A program made the translations under genes and the position numbers. A model generated the notes under the pieces. That model had not been told where the DNA came from. It saw nothing but the letters and a program-made list of their open reading frames with translations, and did not search any database. From assembly GCA_007124395.1 (NCBI GenBank), contig SLFF01000106.1, positions 1 to 14,384 on the forward strand: 14,384 nt of DNA, given 5' to 3'. Numbering within the stretch: position 1 is the stretch's first letter; the number at the start of each line of letters is the position of its first letter. The DNA is from Thermomicrobiaceae bacterium (GTDB lineage: Bacteria; Chloroflexota; Chloroflexia; Thermomicrobiales; Thermomicrobiaceae). Below are positions 1-6,378 of this stretch, in pieces.

Positions 1-157
1 GACCGCAGTTATCTGCATCCTCAACGTGTTCGCGTTCCCCATCTACTGGGCAGTCGTTGTTCGTAACAGCCCACCACTGCCTGAACCGCCACCGAAATCT
101 CAGGCGGCGCAGGAAAGCACTGATGAATCTCCTGAGGCGAGCCAGTCCCAGCTCTAA
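1..157 (+). CDS. C-terminal end of a membrane protein (5' partial)
   Basis: An open frame enters from the left edge, is read from base 2, and stops at TAA 155-157, giving about 51 residues. The first 20 or so are hydrophobic and aromatic (ICILNVFAFPIYWAVVV), which fits a last transmembrane helix. After an Arg-Asn pair comes a proline-rich, then Ser/Glu/Gln-rich hydrophilic tail (PPLPEPPPK). This layout resembles the C-terminus of a multi-pass transporter, such as an MFS carrier with a cytoplasmic tail, but the family cannot be fixed from this fragment. No strong terminator follows; there is only a weak 4-bp TCTC/GAGA pairing just after the stop. Confidence 0.6.
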   Translation, partial: TAVICILNVFAFPIYWAVVVRNSPPLPEPPPKSQAAQESTDESPEASQSQL

Positions 158-274
158 ACGTCTCGCGTGGAGATATTCCAGCGTAACTCTTGTTTCGTAG
201 TGTGCGTTATATTCGGCAGACGGATATCTGGCATGCATCCTGCTGCCGGACTCCCGAGTGCTGGATACGATACA

Positions 275-292
275 TGAGGCACGGTTGCCTCA
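275..292 (+). promoter_or_regulatory. Perfect 7-bp inverted repeat upstream of the PRC-barrel gene
   Basis: TGAGGCA (275-281) and TGCCTCA (286-292) form a perfect inverted repeat around a 4-base loop (CGGT). It ends 23 bases before the ATG at 316. There is no T-run after it, so an intrinsic terminator is unlikely. Position suggests an operator or a 5'-leader hairpin for the 316-612 gene. A loose -10-like TACGAT lies just upstream (266-271), but I cannot pair it with a convincing -35 box. The structure is seen; any role is inference. Confidence 0.4.
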
Positions 293-315
293 GGTGATGA
301 CAACAGGGACCCACC

Positions 316-612
316 ATGAATCAATTGAAACCGCGTGCCCGTTTTAACTGGCAGGACTACCTCGGTCGTGATGTGTACACCGCAGACAATCAGCAGATCG
401 GCGTCGTTGTTGACGTCAGAACTGATCCTCGGACGAAGGATCTGTACGTGATCGTGCAGGATGGTACCGATCCGTCAGCGCAACCACTCTGCATTCCTGC
501 CGAGACGATCGGGGTTGCCACCCGATTCCGCCTGATGCTCGATCTGGTCAGTGATCGACTTCCGAAGGACGAGTGGAGTCAACGCGATTTCCGGGCCCTG
601 AATCCTGCCTGA
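316..612 (+). CDS. Small PRC-barrel-like domain protein
   Basis: This 98-residue protein has no signal peptide or membrane segment, so it is probably cytoplasmic. Residues about 14-80 read like a PRC-barrel fold: a short strand (YLGRDVYTADNQQIGVVVDV), a middle strand with DLYVIVQDG, then a hydrophobic strand ending IPAETIGVA and a turn into LMLDL. PRC-barrel domains occur in 16S rRNA processing factor RimM, in photosynthetic reaction centre H subunits and in many small stand-alone proteins of unknown role. No RimM N-terminal domain is present, so this is a stand-alone form and its partner is unknown. The ATG at 316 is preceded by a modest purine run (AGGGA, 304-308). The gene is followed by a terminator-like hairpin, so it is probably monocistronic. 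Confidence 0.75.
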   Translation: MNQLKPRARFNWQDYLGRDVYTADNQQIGVVVDVRTDPRTKDLYVIVQDGTDPSAQPLCIPAETIGVATRFRLMLDLVSDRLPKDEWSQRDFRALNPA

Positions 613-691
613 CAATACAGCGCGCATTCGTCCCAACGTACAGTGTCGACGTCAGCCGCTCCTGAGTAACATTTCTGGTACCAACAGATAG

Positions 692-715
692 AGCCGGAGC
701 GAGTGCTCCGGCTTT
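692..715 (+). terminator. Hairpin between the PRC-barrel gene and the ABC operon (terminator or attenuator)
   Basis: AGCCGGAGC (692-700) pairs perfectly with GCTCCGGCT (705-713) around the tetraloop GAGT, followed by TTT up to 715. The 9-bp GC-rich stem fits an intrinsic terminator for the upstream gene, though the T-run is short. Only about 23 bases separate it from the likely GTG start of the ABC ATPase at 739, which leaves no room for a full promoter between them. Transcripts of the ABC operon must therefore either pass through this hairpin or start inside it. Confidence 0.65.
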
Positions 716-728
716 GACGTATGCGTCC

Positions 729-733
729 GGGAG
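729..733 (+). promoter_or_regulatory. Shine-Dalgarno that decides the ABC ATPase start
   Basis: GGGAG (729-733) lies 5 bases before a GTG at 739 that is in frame with the ATP-binding domain. The ATG at 721, six codons earlier, has no purine-rich sequence at a proper distance; the nearest GGAG is locked in the hairpin at 692-713. The GTG at 739 is therefore preferred. Confidence 0.55.
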
Positions 734-738
734 CGGGT

Positions 739-1464
739 GTGCGAACAGAAGAGATTCTCCACGTTCAGAATGTCAGCAAGATGTATGGTCAGCTGGCAGC
801 GGTTCAGGATGTGTCGCTCAGCGTTCGCCGAGGCGAGATCGTCGGGTTGCTTGGCCCCAACGGAGCCGGGAAGAGCACGTTGATCAAGTGCATCGCCGGA
901 TTGTTGCGTGTGTCTGACGGGACGATCTCCGTGGACGGATTTCTGGTGCGCACACCAGAGGCGCGCGGCTCTACTGGTTACATTCCGGAGGTACCGTCAC
1001 TCTACGATCTGCTGACCCCGTGGGAACACCTGCAGTTCATCGCCCTCGCCTACGGGCTGCAGAACTGGGAAGCCCAGGCCACCGAGCTCCTCGAACAGTT
1101 TGGCCTGAGTGACAAACGCGATGCCTTCTCCGGCGAACTGAGTAAGGGCATGCGCCAGAAGGTGCTGATCGCCTGCGCGCTATTACATCAGCCATCGCTG
1201 TATCTGTTCGACGAGCCGACGGTGGGACTCGATCCCCAGGCTCAGCGCGAGCTGACCCGGCAGTTGCTGCGCCTTCGGGACGACGGCCATGCGTTGCTGG
1301 TGAGCACCCATATTCTGGCGCAGATCGAGCCAATCGCGGACCGGGCCATTATCATGTCGCATGGGCGGACGATCGCCGGAGGGACACTCGCTGAACTGCG
1401 AGAGACGTTCCAGCTTCCGGCCGATACGCCGCTCGAGGATGTCTTTCTCCAGGTGACGGAATGA
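739..1464 (+). CDS. ABC transporter ATP-binding protein
   Basis: This ATPase subunit would energise the integral membrane protein encoded next. From the GTG at 739 it has 241 residues, the usual size for a stand-alone nucleotide-binding domain; an ATG at 721 would add six. All ABC landmarks are visible: Walker A GPNGAGKST (about 39-47), a Q-loop position carrying Glu instead of Gln in GYIPE (about 80-84), signature LSKGM (134-138) instead of LSGGQ, Walker B with catalytic Glu in LYLFDEP (D158, E159), a D-loop GLDP, and the switch His in STH (His191). Glu in the Q-loop and LSKGM are known variants of ABC-2-type exporter ATPases (CcmA/NatA-like). The gene overlaps the permease gene by 4 bases (ATGA), indicating translational coupling. 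The transported substrate cannot be told. Confidence 0.93.
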   Translation: MRTEEILHVQNVSKMYGQLAAVQDVSLSVRRGEIVGLLGPNGAGKSTLIKCIAGLLRVSDGTISVDGFLVRTPEARGSTGYIPEVPSLYDLLTPWEHLQFIALAYGLQNWEAQATELLEQFGLSDKRDAFSGELSKGMRQKVLIACALLHQPSLYLFDEPTVGLDPQAQRELTRQLLRLRDDGHALLVSTHILAQIEPIADRAIIMSHGRTIAGGTLAELRETFQLPADTPLEDVFLQVTE

Positions 1465-3080
1465 GAACAACTCCCGGTACGAATCGCGCGGCGGTCTGGT
1501 ATCTCCAGAAACGGATCATTGCCAACTGGTTGCGCCGGTCCATCCGTTCACCGTTCTTCTGGCTCATGGTGGTGTTCGTCGGATTCCTGGTCATCAGTCA
1601 GATCGCGGCGGCGATCGACGGACCGGAACCGTCTGAATTCGCCGAGAATCTCGACGCTGCGTATCTCGGAACGATCAGCGCGATTGTTCTGCTTGCCGGC
1701 ATCCTGATCGGCCTGTGGCGTGGGACAACCAACACCCCGGGCGCCTCGCTGGCTGATGTGGTGATTCTGATGAGTTCACCAATCTCTCCACGACTTTCCT
1801 ACGCGCTGCTTATCGGGCGAAGTTCGGTTGTCAACGGGCTGGTCCTCAGTTTCTGGTCAATGGCGGCATCCAGCGGTATTCTGTTTGGTTTACCTGATGC
1901 CTGGATCGCGCTTCGGGTGACCTTCAGCGTGCTGATTGTGGTCCTGCTCTCGGAATTCCTGCGCTATGCGGTCTGGGTTGGAACCGAGCAGGTGGTTGCC
2001 AGCGCTTCAGAGCGTGGACGACGACTTCGCCGGATGATCAAGATCGTGACCCTGGCAATCGGTGCTGCTGCCGCCGCCCGGTTGTTCTGGCCGCTGGTCG
2101 GTGGCCAGGCGGAAGACTGGCGGGCCGCGATCGACATTCTGTTCGAACGTGGTGAAGTGCTTGCGTCGATTCCACCACTCTCCCTCGGCGCCAGTGTTCT
2201 CATGCCCGGTGGTTTGAGCCTTCCGAGTGCGCTCGGTCTGGTGGCGCTGACGGCAGGTGTCGCCGGGTTGGCACTGTACTGGGCCAGGGACTTCATCGAG
2301 CCGATTGCGGTCAACGCAGAACGGAAGACGGATCCACGAGGACAGATTCTGGAGAGTGGCAGTGACGTCCAGTGGGCTGCATTGTCCCAGTATGGTGTGT
2401 CTCCAAGAGTGCGGACCAGTGTACAGCCGTTCGGAAGTGGTGCCGGAGCACTCCTCTGGGGAAGCCTGACTCGCTGGGTGCGCTATCAGATTGCGGCGGC
2501 CTGGATCACCACGTTTATCCTCGGACTGTTTGGCCTGTTAGCCGCGGTGGGGGTTCGCCTGGACCTGGTTCCGATCGAACTGGCCTGGGCGGTGGTGTTG
2601 ATCTTTCCGTTCTTTGGTTCGGTCAACATGTTCATGGATGAGCTACGCCGCCAGTTCATCTTCCTCATTCCCGGTTCATCCTGGGCCAAGCTGACCGCTG
2701 GCGCGTTGACGTCAGTGCTGGATGGTGTCTTCTCTGGTTTTGTGGTGATCGGGGTGATGACTGCGCTTGGAGCGATACCGCTGGCCCAGTCTGGTGGATT
2801 GCTGGTGCTCTCGCTGGCGATCGCACTGCTGGGACAGGCATCGCTGGCACTGGTGCAGATCATCCTGCCGTTCTGGGTTGGCCAGCGGGCACGCGTGTCT
2901 GCGACGTTCGGGGCGACCGGATTGGCCTTCGTTCCCGGTTTGCTGACGCTGATCGGCTTCTATATTGCCGTTGGCCCGGTTGCGGGGATGCTTGCCGCTG
3001 CCGCCGTGACGCTGGTTGTCGGGGCGGTTCTTATGGTCATTGCTGGACTACTGTTCGATCGTATCGAGTTTTCCGGGTAG
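1461..3080 (+). CDS. ABC-2-type exporter permease, putative
   Basis: This 539-residue integral membrane protein is the likely transmembrane partner of the preceding ATPase; its ATG sits inside the ATPase stop (ATGA overlap). About twelve hydrophobic stretches are visible, near residues 32-51, 69-88, 114-141, 151-170, 193-214, 255-274, 343-366, 372-392, 412-440, 445-468, 482-505 and 508-532. A hydrophilic stretch at about 275-340 divides two halves. The N-terminus is basic (Arg/Lys, residues 17-30), as expected for a cytoplasmic start. The motif LMSSPISPR before the third hydrophobic stretch recalls the SSPIS region of putative ABC exporters of the ABC-2 superfamily. A single long polypeptide could supply both membrane halves. 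No substrate-binding protein is encoded nearby, which favours export over import. Family membership is moderately sure; substrate unknown. Confidence 0.82.
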   Translation: MRTTPGTNRAAVWYLQKRIIANWLRRSIRSPFFWLMVVFVGFLVISQIAAAIDGPEPSEFAENLDAAYLGTISAIVLLAGILIGLWRGTTNTPGASLADVVILMSSPISPRLSYALLIGRSSVVNGLVLSFWSMAASSGILFGLPDAWIALRVTFSVLIVVLLSEFLRYAVWVGTEQVVASASERGRRLRRMIKIVTLAIGAAAAARLFWPLVGGQAEDWRAAIDILFERGEVLASIPPLSLGASVLMPGGLSLPSALGLVALTAGVAGLALYWARDFIEPIAVNAERKTDPRGQILESGSDVQWAALSQYGVSPRVRTSVQPFGSGAGALLWGSLTRWVRYQIAAAWITTFILGLFGLLAAVGVRLDLVPIELAWAVVLIFPFFGSVNMFMDELRRQFIFLIPGSSWAKLTAGALTSVLDGVFSGFVVIGVMTALGAIPLAQSGGLLVLSLAIALLGQASLALVQIILPFWVGQRARVSATFGATGLAFVPGLLTLIGFYIAVGPVAGMLAAAAVTLVVGAVLMVIAGLLFDRIEFSG

Positions 3081-3097
3081 CGAGAGGATAGAGATCG

Positions 3098-4810
3098 ATG
3101 AAACGATCGTCGCTGTTTATCGTCATGCTACTGACACTTCTTCTCTCTTCCGTCGGCACGGCTGCGGGTTCTGAGGAATCCACGGAGTGCGAGACCGCTG
3201 GGCCGGACGATGTCAGCATCTGTGGGGAGATTCTGGATCACTGGAACGACTACGGGGGCGCCGATACCTTCGGATACCCGCTATCCCCGGCAACAGATGA
3301 ATTGGACAGTGATACTGATGAAACGATGACGGTGCAGTATTTTGCGCACGCCCGTCTGGAGATCCACCCGGAGTTCGAAGGCACTCCGTACTACGTCCAG
3401 GCCGGTCGTCTCGGGGCCGAGTTGCTGGCTGAGGATGGCATCGACTGGCGCGAGTTCGATGAGGGCGATCCGGATGATCCGACCTGGAGCGAGCCTACTG
3501 GACAGTCGATTGCACCGGAGTTCCAGGAGTTCTGGGAGTCGACTGGTGAGGAAACCGCCAACGGTCTCGATGCGTTTCAGTCGTCACTGGTCCTGTTTGG
3601 ATACCCGATCAGCCCGGCGGAATACGCCGACGACGATGACACGCTGACTCAGTGGTTTGAGCGGAGCCGACTGGAGATGGATGCGGATGGCAACATCGCC
3701 ATGGCTCCCCTCGGAGACGAGTTCGTTGCCAGCACAGTTCAGCCCGAGCAGGCCTTCGAGGAATTCGATAGCCGGTTGCAGCAAATTCTCGACGAGCACG
3801 GTGATGCCGGGATCGGCGTATGGATGGAATCGGCGGAATTCGGTGACTACGAGTGGCAGGCCGGTGTGGCCAATGATGAGACCGACGAGCCGTATACCCT
3901 GGAGACGCATCACCGGGTTGGCAGTGTGACCAAAACGCTGACTGCACTGGTTGTGCTCGATCTTGTGGAAGAAGGACTGCTCGATCTCGATGATCCCGTC
4001 GATCAGTGGTTCCCCGAGCTCGATGGAAGTGACGAAGTCACCGTCCGGATGCTCGGTAACATGACTAGCGGGATCTACAGTTACACCGAAACGATAGCCT
4101 GGTTCTCAGCGACTCTGGAAGATCCCGAACAGGAGTGGGACCCAGCGGATCTGCTCTGGTATGGCTTCGAAATGACGGACACCGCGGAACCAGACGGCAG
4201 CTGGCACTACTCCAACACCAACTACATCATGCTGGGACTGATCGTGGAAGAGCTCACGGGTGATGACTTTGGCACGGCGCTCGAGGAGCGGGTGCTGGAG
4301 CCGCTTGGGCTGGATCACACCTCATTCCCGGATGATGGGGAGTTGCCCGAGCCGTACGCTCGTGCCCTCTACACTGGCAATCCTGCTGCGGGAGAACAGG
4401 ACTCGACGAACTGGCATCCATCAGTGTCCTGGACTGCCGGCCAGGTAGTCTCCACTGCCGGCGATATGCTGCAGTACGCGTCAGAGCTGGCCGAGAGTCA
4501 GCTCCTCAGCGAGGATATCGATGCCGAGCGCCTATCGCTGATCCAGCTGGTGGAAGATGACGAATGGGACGTCGAGACGATGGGTGATGAGCCGCCCGGG
4601 TACGGGTTCGGTGTTGTCTACTCCGATGGCTGGTACATGCACGATGGGGTGCTCTTCGGGTACACGACGATGGTCGCCTATCACCCCGGGTACGATGTGT
4701 CGCTGGTTATCTTTGGGAATGGTGAAGCGATCGGCCCGGGCGGAACGACCGCGGCGGGTGCGGCATTCGCCGAGATCACCGAGTTGTTAGAGGATGCTGA
4801 TCTCGACTAG
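3098..4810 (+). CDS. Secreted serine hydrolase, class C beta-lactamase fold, with two N-terminal FGYP repeats
   Basis: This 570-residue protein begins with a Sec-type signal peptide (MKRSS, hydrophobic core, cleavage likely near TAAG at 22-24), so it acts outside the membrane. Residues about 42-110 and 128-205 are two related repeats, each with FGYP(L/I)SPA, a Q-x-F-x-R-RLE-like stretch and a closing LG. Residues about 215-560 are a beta-lactamase/penicillin-binding-like domain: Ser276 in SVTK with Lys279, Tyr371 in YSN, and His515 in HDG replacing the KTG box, as in class C esterase and DD-peptidase relatives. A serine acyl-enzyme hydrolase is therefore well supported, but the substrate (peptidoglycan peptide, ester or beta-lactam) is not. 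The protein is visibly rich in Asp and Glu. It starts 17 bases after the permease stop with GAGAGGA (3082-3088) 9 bases upstream, so it is the third gene of the ABC operon. Confidence 0.88.
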   Translation: MKRSSLFIVMLLTLLLSSVGTAAGSEESTECETAGPDDVSICGEILDHWNDYGGADTFGYPLSPATDELDSDTDETMTVQYFAHARLEIHPEFEGTPYYVQAGRLGAELLAEDGIDWREFDEGDPDDPTWSEPTGQSIAPEFQEFWESTGEETANGLDAFQSSLVLFGYPISPAEYADDDDTLTQWFERSRLEMDADGNIAMAPLGDEFVASTVQPEQAFEEFDSRLQQILDEHGDAGIGVWMESAEFGDYEWQAGVANDETDEPYTLETHHRVGSVTKTLTALVVLDLVEEGLLDLDDPVDQWFPELDGSDEVTVRMLGNMTSGIYSYTETIAWFSATLEDPEQEWDPADLLWYGFEMTDTAEPDGSWHYSNTNYIMLGLIVEELTGDDFGTALEERVLEPLGLDHTSFPDDGELPEPYARALYTGNPAAGEQDSTNWHPSVSWTAGQVVSTAGDMLQYASELAESQLLSEDIDAERLSLIQLVEDDEWDVETMGDEPPGYGFGVVYSDGWYMHDGVLFGYTTMVAYHPGYDVSLVIFGNGEAIGPGGTTAAGAAFAEITELLEDADLD

Positions 4811-4839
4811 CTCTGGAAAGACAATCTGGCTGGATACCG

Positions 4840-4867
4840 TGCGCCGGGCAGCTCGCCCGGCGCATTT
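4840..4867 (+). terminator. Intrinsic terminator of the ABC-hydrolase operon
   Basis: TGCGCCGGGC (4840-4849) pairs perfectly with GCCCGGCGCA (4855-4864) around a 5-base loop, followed by TTT. The very GC-rich 10-bp stem lies 30 bases after the hydrolase stop and closes the three-gene operon. Confidence 0.8.
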
Positions 4868-4891
4868 CTGTGTCCGGAACAGCGGGTAGCC

Positions 4892-4917
4892 GCGGATCTT
4901 CCTCTGGACAGATCCGC
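4892..4917 (+). promoter_or_regulatory. Inverted repeat in the MFS gene leader (first)
   Basis: GCGGATCT (4892-4899) and AGATCCGC (4910-4917) are perfect inverted repeats with a 10-base loop. No T-run follows. It lies between the upstream terminator and the MFS gene and may be an operator or leader hairpin; its role is inferred from position only. Confidence 0.4.
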
Positions 4918-4942
4918 TCTGGTCGTTAAGAATGTGTTGTTG

Positions 4943-4967
4943 CCTGCTGGAGTACATCACCAGCAGG
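4943..4967 (+). promoter_or_regulatory. Inverted repeat in the MFS gene leader (second)
   Basis: CCTGCTGG (4943-4950) and CCAGCAGG (4960-4967) are perfect inverted repeats with a 9-base loop. The right arm ends 20 bases before the AGGGGG purine run that probably serves the MFS gene. It could be a regulator site or a leader stem affecting ribosome access. No matching regulator gene is adjacent. Confidence 0.4.
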
Positions 4968-4987
4968 TGGGCGGGGATCTCTATTCC

Positions 4988-4993
4988 AGGGGG
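4988..4993 (+). promoter_or_regulatory. Probable Shine-Dalgarno for a non-canonical MFS start
   Basis: AGGGGG (4988-4993) lies 5 bases before ATC 4999 and 2 bases before ATT 4996, both in frame with the MFS protein. No ATG, GTG or TTG occurs in this frame between the stop at 4927 and GTG 5062, and no comparable purine run precedes 5062. This suggests initiation at ATC (or ATT) or an unseen sequence error. Confidence 0.45.
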
Positions 4994-5061
4994 CGATTAT
5001 CGGATCATTCATCGACCGTGTAACGCCGGGAAGTGGTCGGCCATTCTATGGCTGGGCCATT

Positions 5062-6279
5062 GTGCTGGTTGGATCGCTGGTTGCGTTCAGCTCTGGCCCT
5101 GGGCAATCGTTCGTCTTCTCGATCTTCCTCGACTCGATCATCGAAGATACCGGACTATCCCGCACGAACGTCTCGATGCTCTATGCAGTGGGCACTGGCG
5201 TCAGCGCGTTAATGGTGATGACGGTCAGCCGGATTGCTGATCGCACCGGACCGAGGGCGACGCTGATCGGTGTCACCATCGTTTTCGGGGCTGTCTGCTT
5301 CGGGATGGCCTTCGCTGTGGGCACGATCTCGTTCTTCATCGCCTTTGCGGCGCTGCGGGCGTTCGGGCAGGGATCATTGCCGATCAACTCCACCCTGCTT
5401 GTGGCGTCGTGGTTCGTGGAGCGTCGCGGCCGGGCGATGGCCGTGGTGGGGCTCGGGTTTGCCGCCTCGAACGCAGTGCTTCCTCCAGTCGCCCAGTTTC
5501 TGATCGGCAGTATCGGCTGGCGCGAGACCTACATGGTGCTGGGGGTCATGGTCTGGGTTCTGGTTTTGCCGGGGGCGATATTCCTGGTGCGCAACACACC
5601 GGAAGACATCGGGCTGCATCCGGACAATCGGGATCGGCCACCGGCCAACGAGCCCACCGCGGCAGAGGTGAAGAGTCAGCCGGACAAACGCAAGGTCTTC
5701 ACCTCACCGACCTTCTGGCTGCTGGCGCTCCCGCTGGCAACTCCATCGTTCGTCTCCACGGCGCTGATCTTTCATCAGGTCTCGATCTTCGACGAGCGTG
5801 GTCTCTCGGCGGCAATTGCGGCGAGTGTTTTCGTGCCGTATGCGATCACCTCGGCGAGTTCCTCGATGGCGGGCGGGTTCATCGTCGATCGAATGGGGCC
5901 GAAGTTTCTCTTCGGACTCACGATGGCCGCACTTCTGATCGCCACGCTGCTGGCGCTGGTGATCACCAGTCCGTTCCTGGCGATCATCTATGCGCTGTTC
6001 CTCGGTATGCAGGGCGGATTCCAGCGAATCGTAGGCGGGACCACCTGGGCACACATCTATGGTCGACATAACCTGGGCCGGATTCAGGGTTCGGCGATGA
6101 TGGTAGGGATCACCAGCGCGGCCGTTGGCCCGTTGCCGGTGGCGTTTCTCCAGGAGCAGACCGGCAGCTATACGATCCCGATTCTGGTGATGGCTGCGCT
6201 GCCGATTCTCGCGGTGATCGTGATCTCGTTCGCAAAACCGAAGCCATATGGGTCGGATGAGGCCCAGGAAGCGGATTAG
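5062..6279 (+). CDS. MFS transporter, OFA/monocarboxylate-porter-like
   Basis: This inner-membrane carrier has 405 residues when read from GTG 5062, with 11 to 12 hydrophobic segments. A motif-A-like loop after the second helix (RIADRTGPR, about 57-65, with D60, R61, G63 and R65) marks the major facilitator superfamily. A hydrophilic loop at about 178-212 (EDIGLHPD to DKRK) separates two six-helix halves. The style (GPGQSF, FVERRGRAMA, NTPEDIGL) fits the oxalate/formate antiporter group, but the substrate is unknown. GTG 5062 is the first standard start, yet the same frame continues upstream to 4930 and encodes RPFYGWAIV directly before it. That is the conserved beginning of the first helix in this group, so the true start is probably about 21 codons earlier at ATC 4999, after AGGGGG. 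The gene is probably transcribed alone. Confidence 0.9.
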   Translation: MLVGSLVAFSSGPGQSFVFSIFLDSIIEDTGLSRTNVSMLYAVGTGVSALMVMTVSRIADRTGPRATLIGVTIVFGAVCFGMAFAVGTISFFIAFAALRAFGQGSLPINSTLLVASWFVERRGRAMAVVGLGFAASNAVLPPVAQFLIGSIGWRETYMVLGVMVWVLVLPGAIFLVRNTPEDIGLHPDNRDRPPANEPTAAEVKSQPDKRKVFTSPTFWLLALPLATPSFVSTALIFHQVSIFDERGLSAAIAASVFVPYAITSASSSMAGGFIVDRMGPKFLFGLTMAALLIATLLALVITSPFLAIIYALFLGMQGGFQRIVGGTTWAHIYGRHNLGRIQGSAMMVGITSAAVGPLPVAFLQEQTGSYTIPILVMAALPILAVIVISFAKPKPYGSDEAQEAD

Positions 6280-6320
6280 CGGCCAGTCGCGCGCTATCTC
6301 GCGGTATGATTCCGTCATTG

Positions 6321-6344
6321 ACTGACACGCTGGCTGTTGTCAGT
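6321..6344 (+). promoter_or_regulatory. Inverted repeat upstream of the P-type ATPase gene
   Basis: ACTGACA (6321-6327) and TGTCAGT (6338-6344) form a perfect 7-bp inverted repeat with a 10-base loop. It lies 34 bases before the preferred ATG at 6379 and about 41 bases after the MFS stop. With no T-run it is a poor terminator; an operator or leader hairpin is possible. A TTG that would extend the ATPase frame (6337) falls at the edge of its right arm. Confidence 0.35.
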
Positions 6345-6363
6345 TCGCCTGCAACACAGGGAT

Positions 6364-6369
6364 GGGAAG
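6364..6369 (+). promoter_or_regulatory. Shine-Dalgarno that decides the P-type ATPase start
   Basis: GGGAAG (6364-6369) lies 9 bases before ATG 6379. The alternative TTG at 6337, 14 codons upstream, has no purine run before it and would add a basic, unconserved-looking leader. Confidence 0.5.
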
Positions 6370-6378
6370 CACCGCGGG

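Noticed and set aside
6337..6378. TTG start at 6337 for the P-type ATPase
   Set aside because: No ribosome-binding site lies before it, it falls at the edge of an inverted repeat, and ATG 6379 has GGGAAG at a fitting distance.
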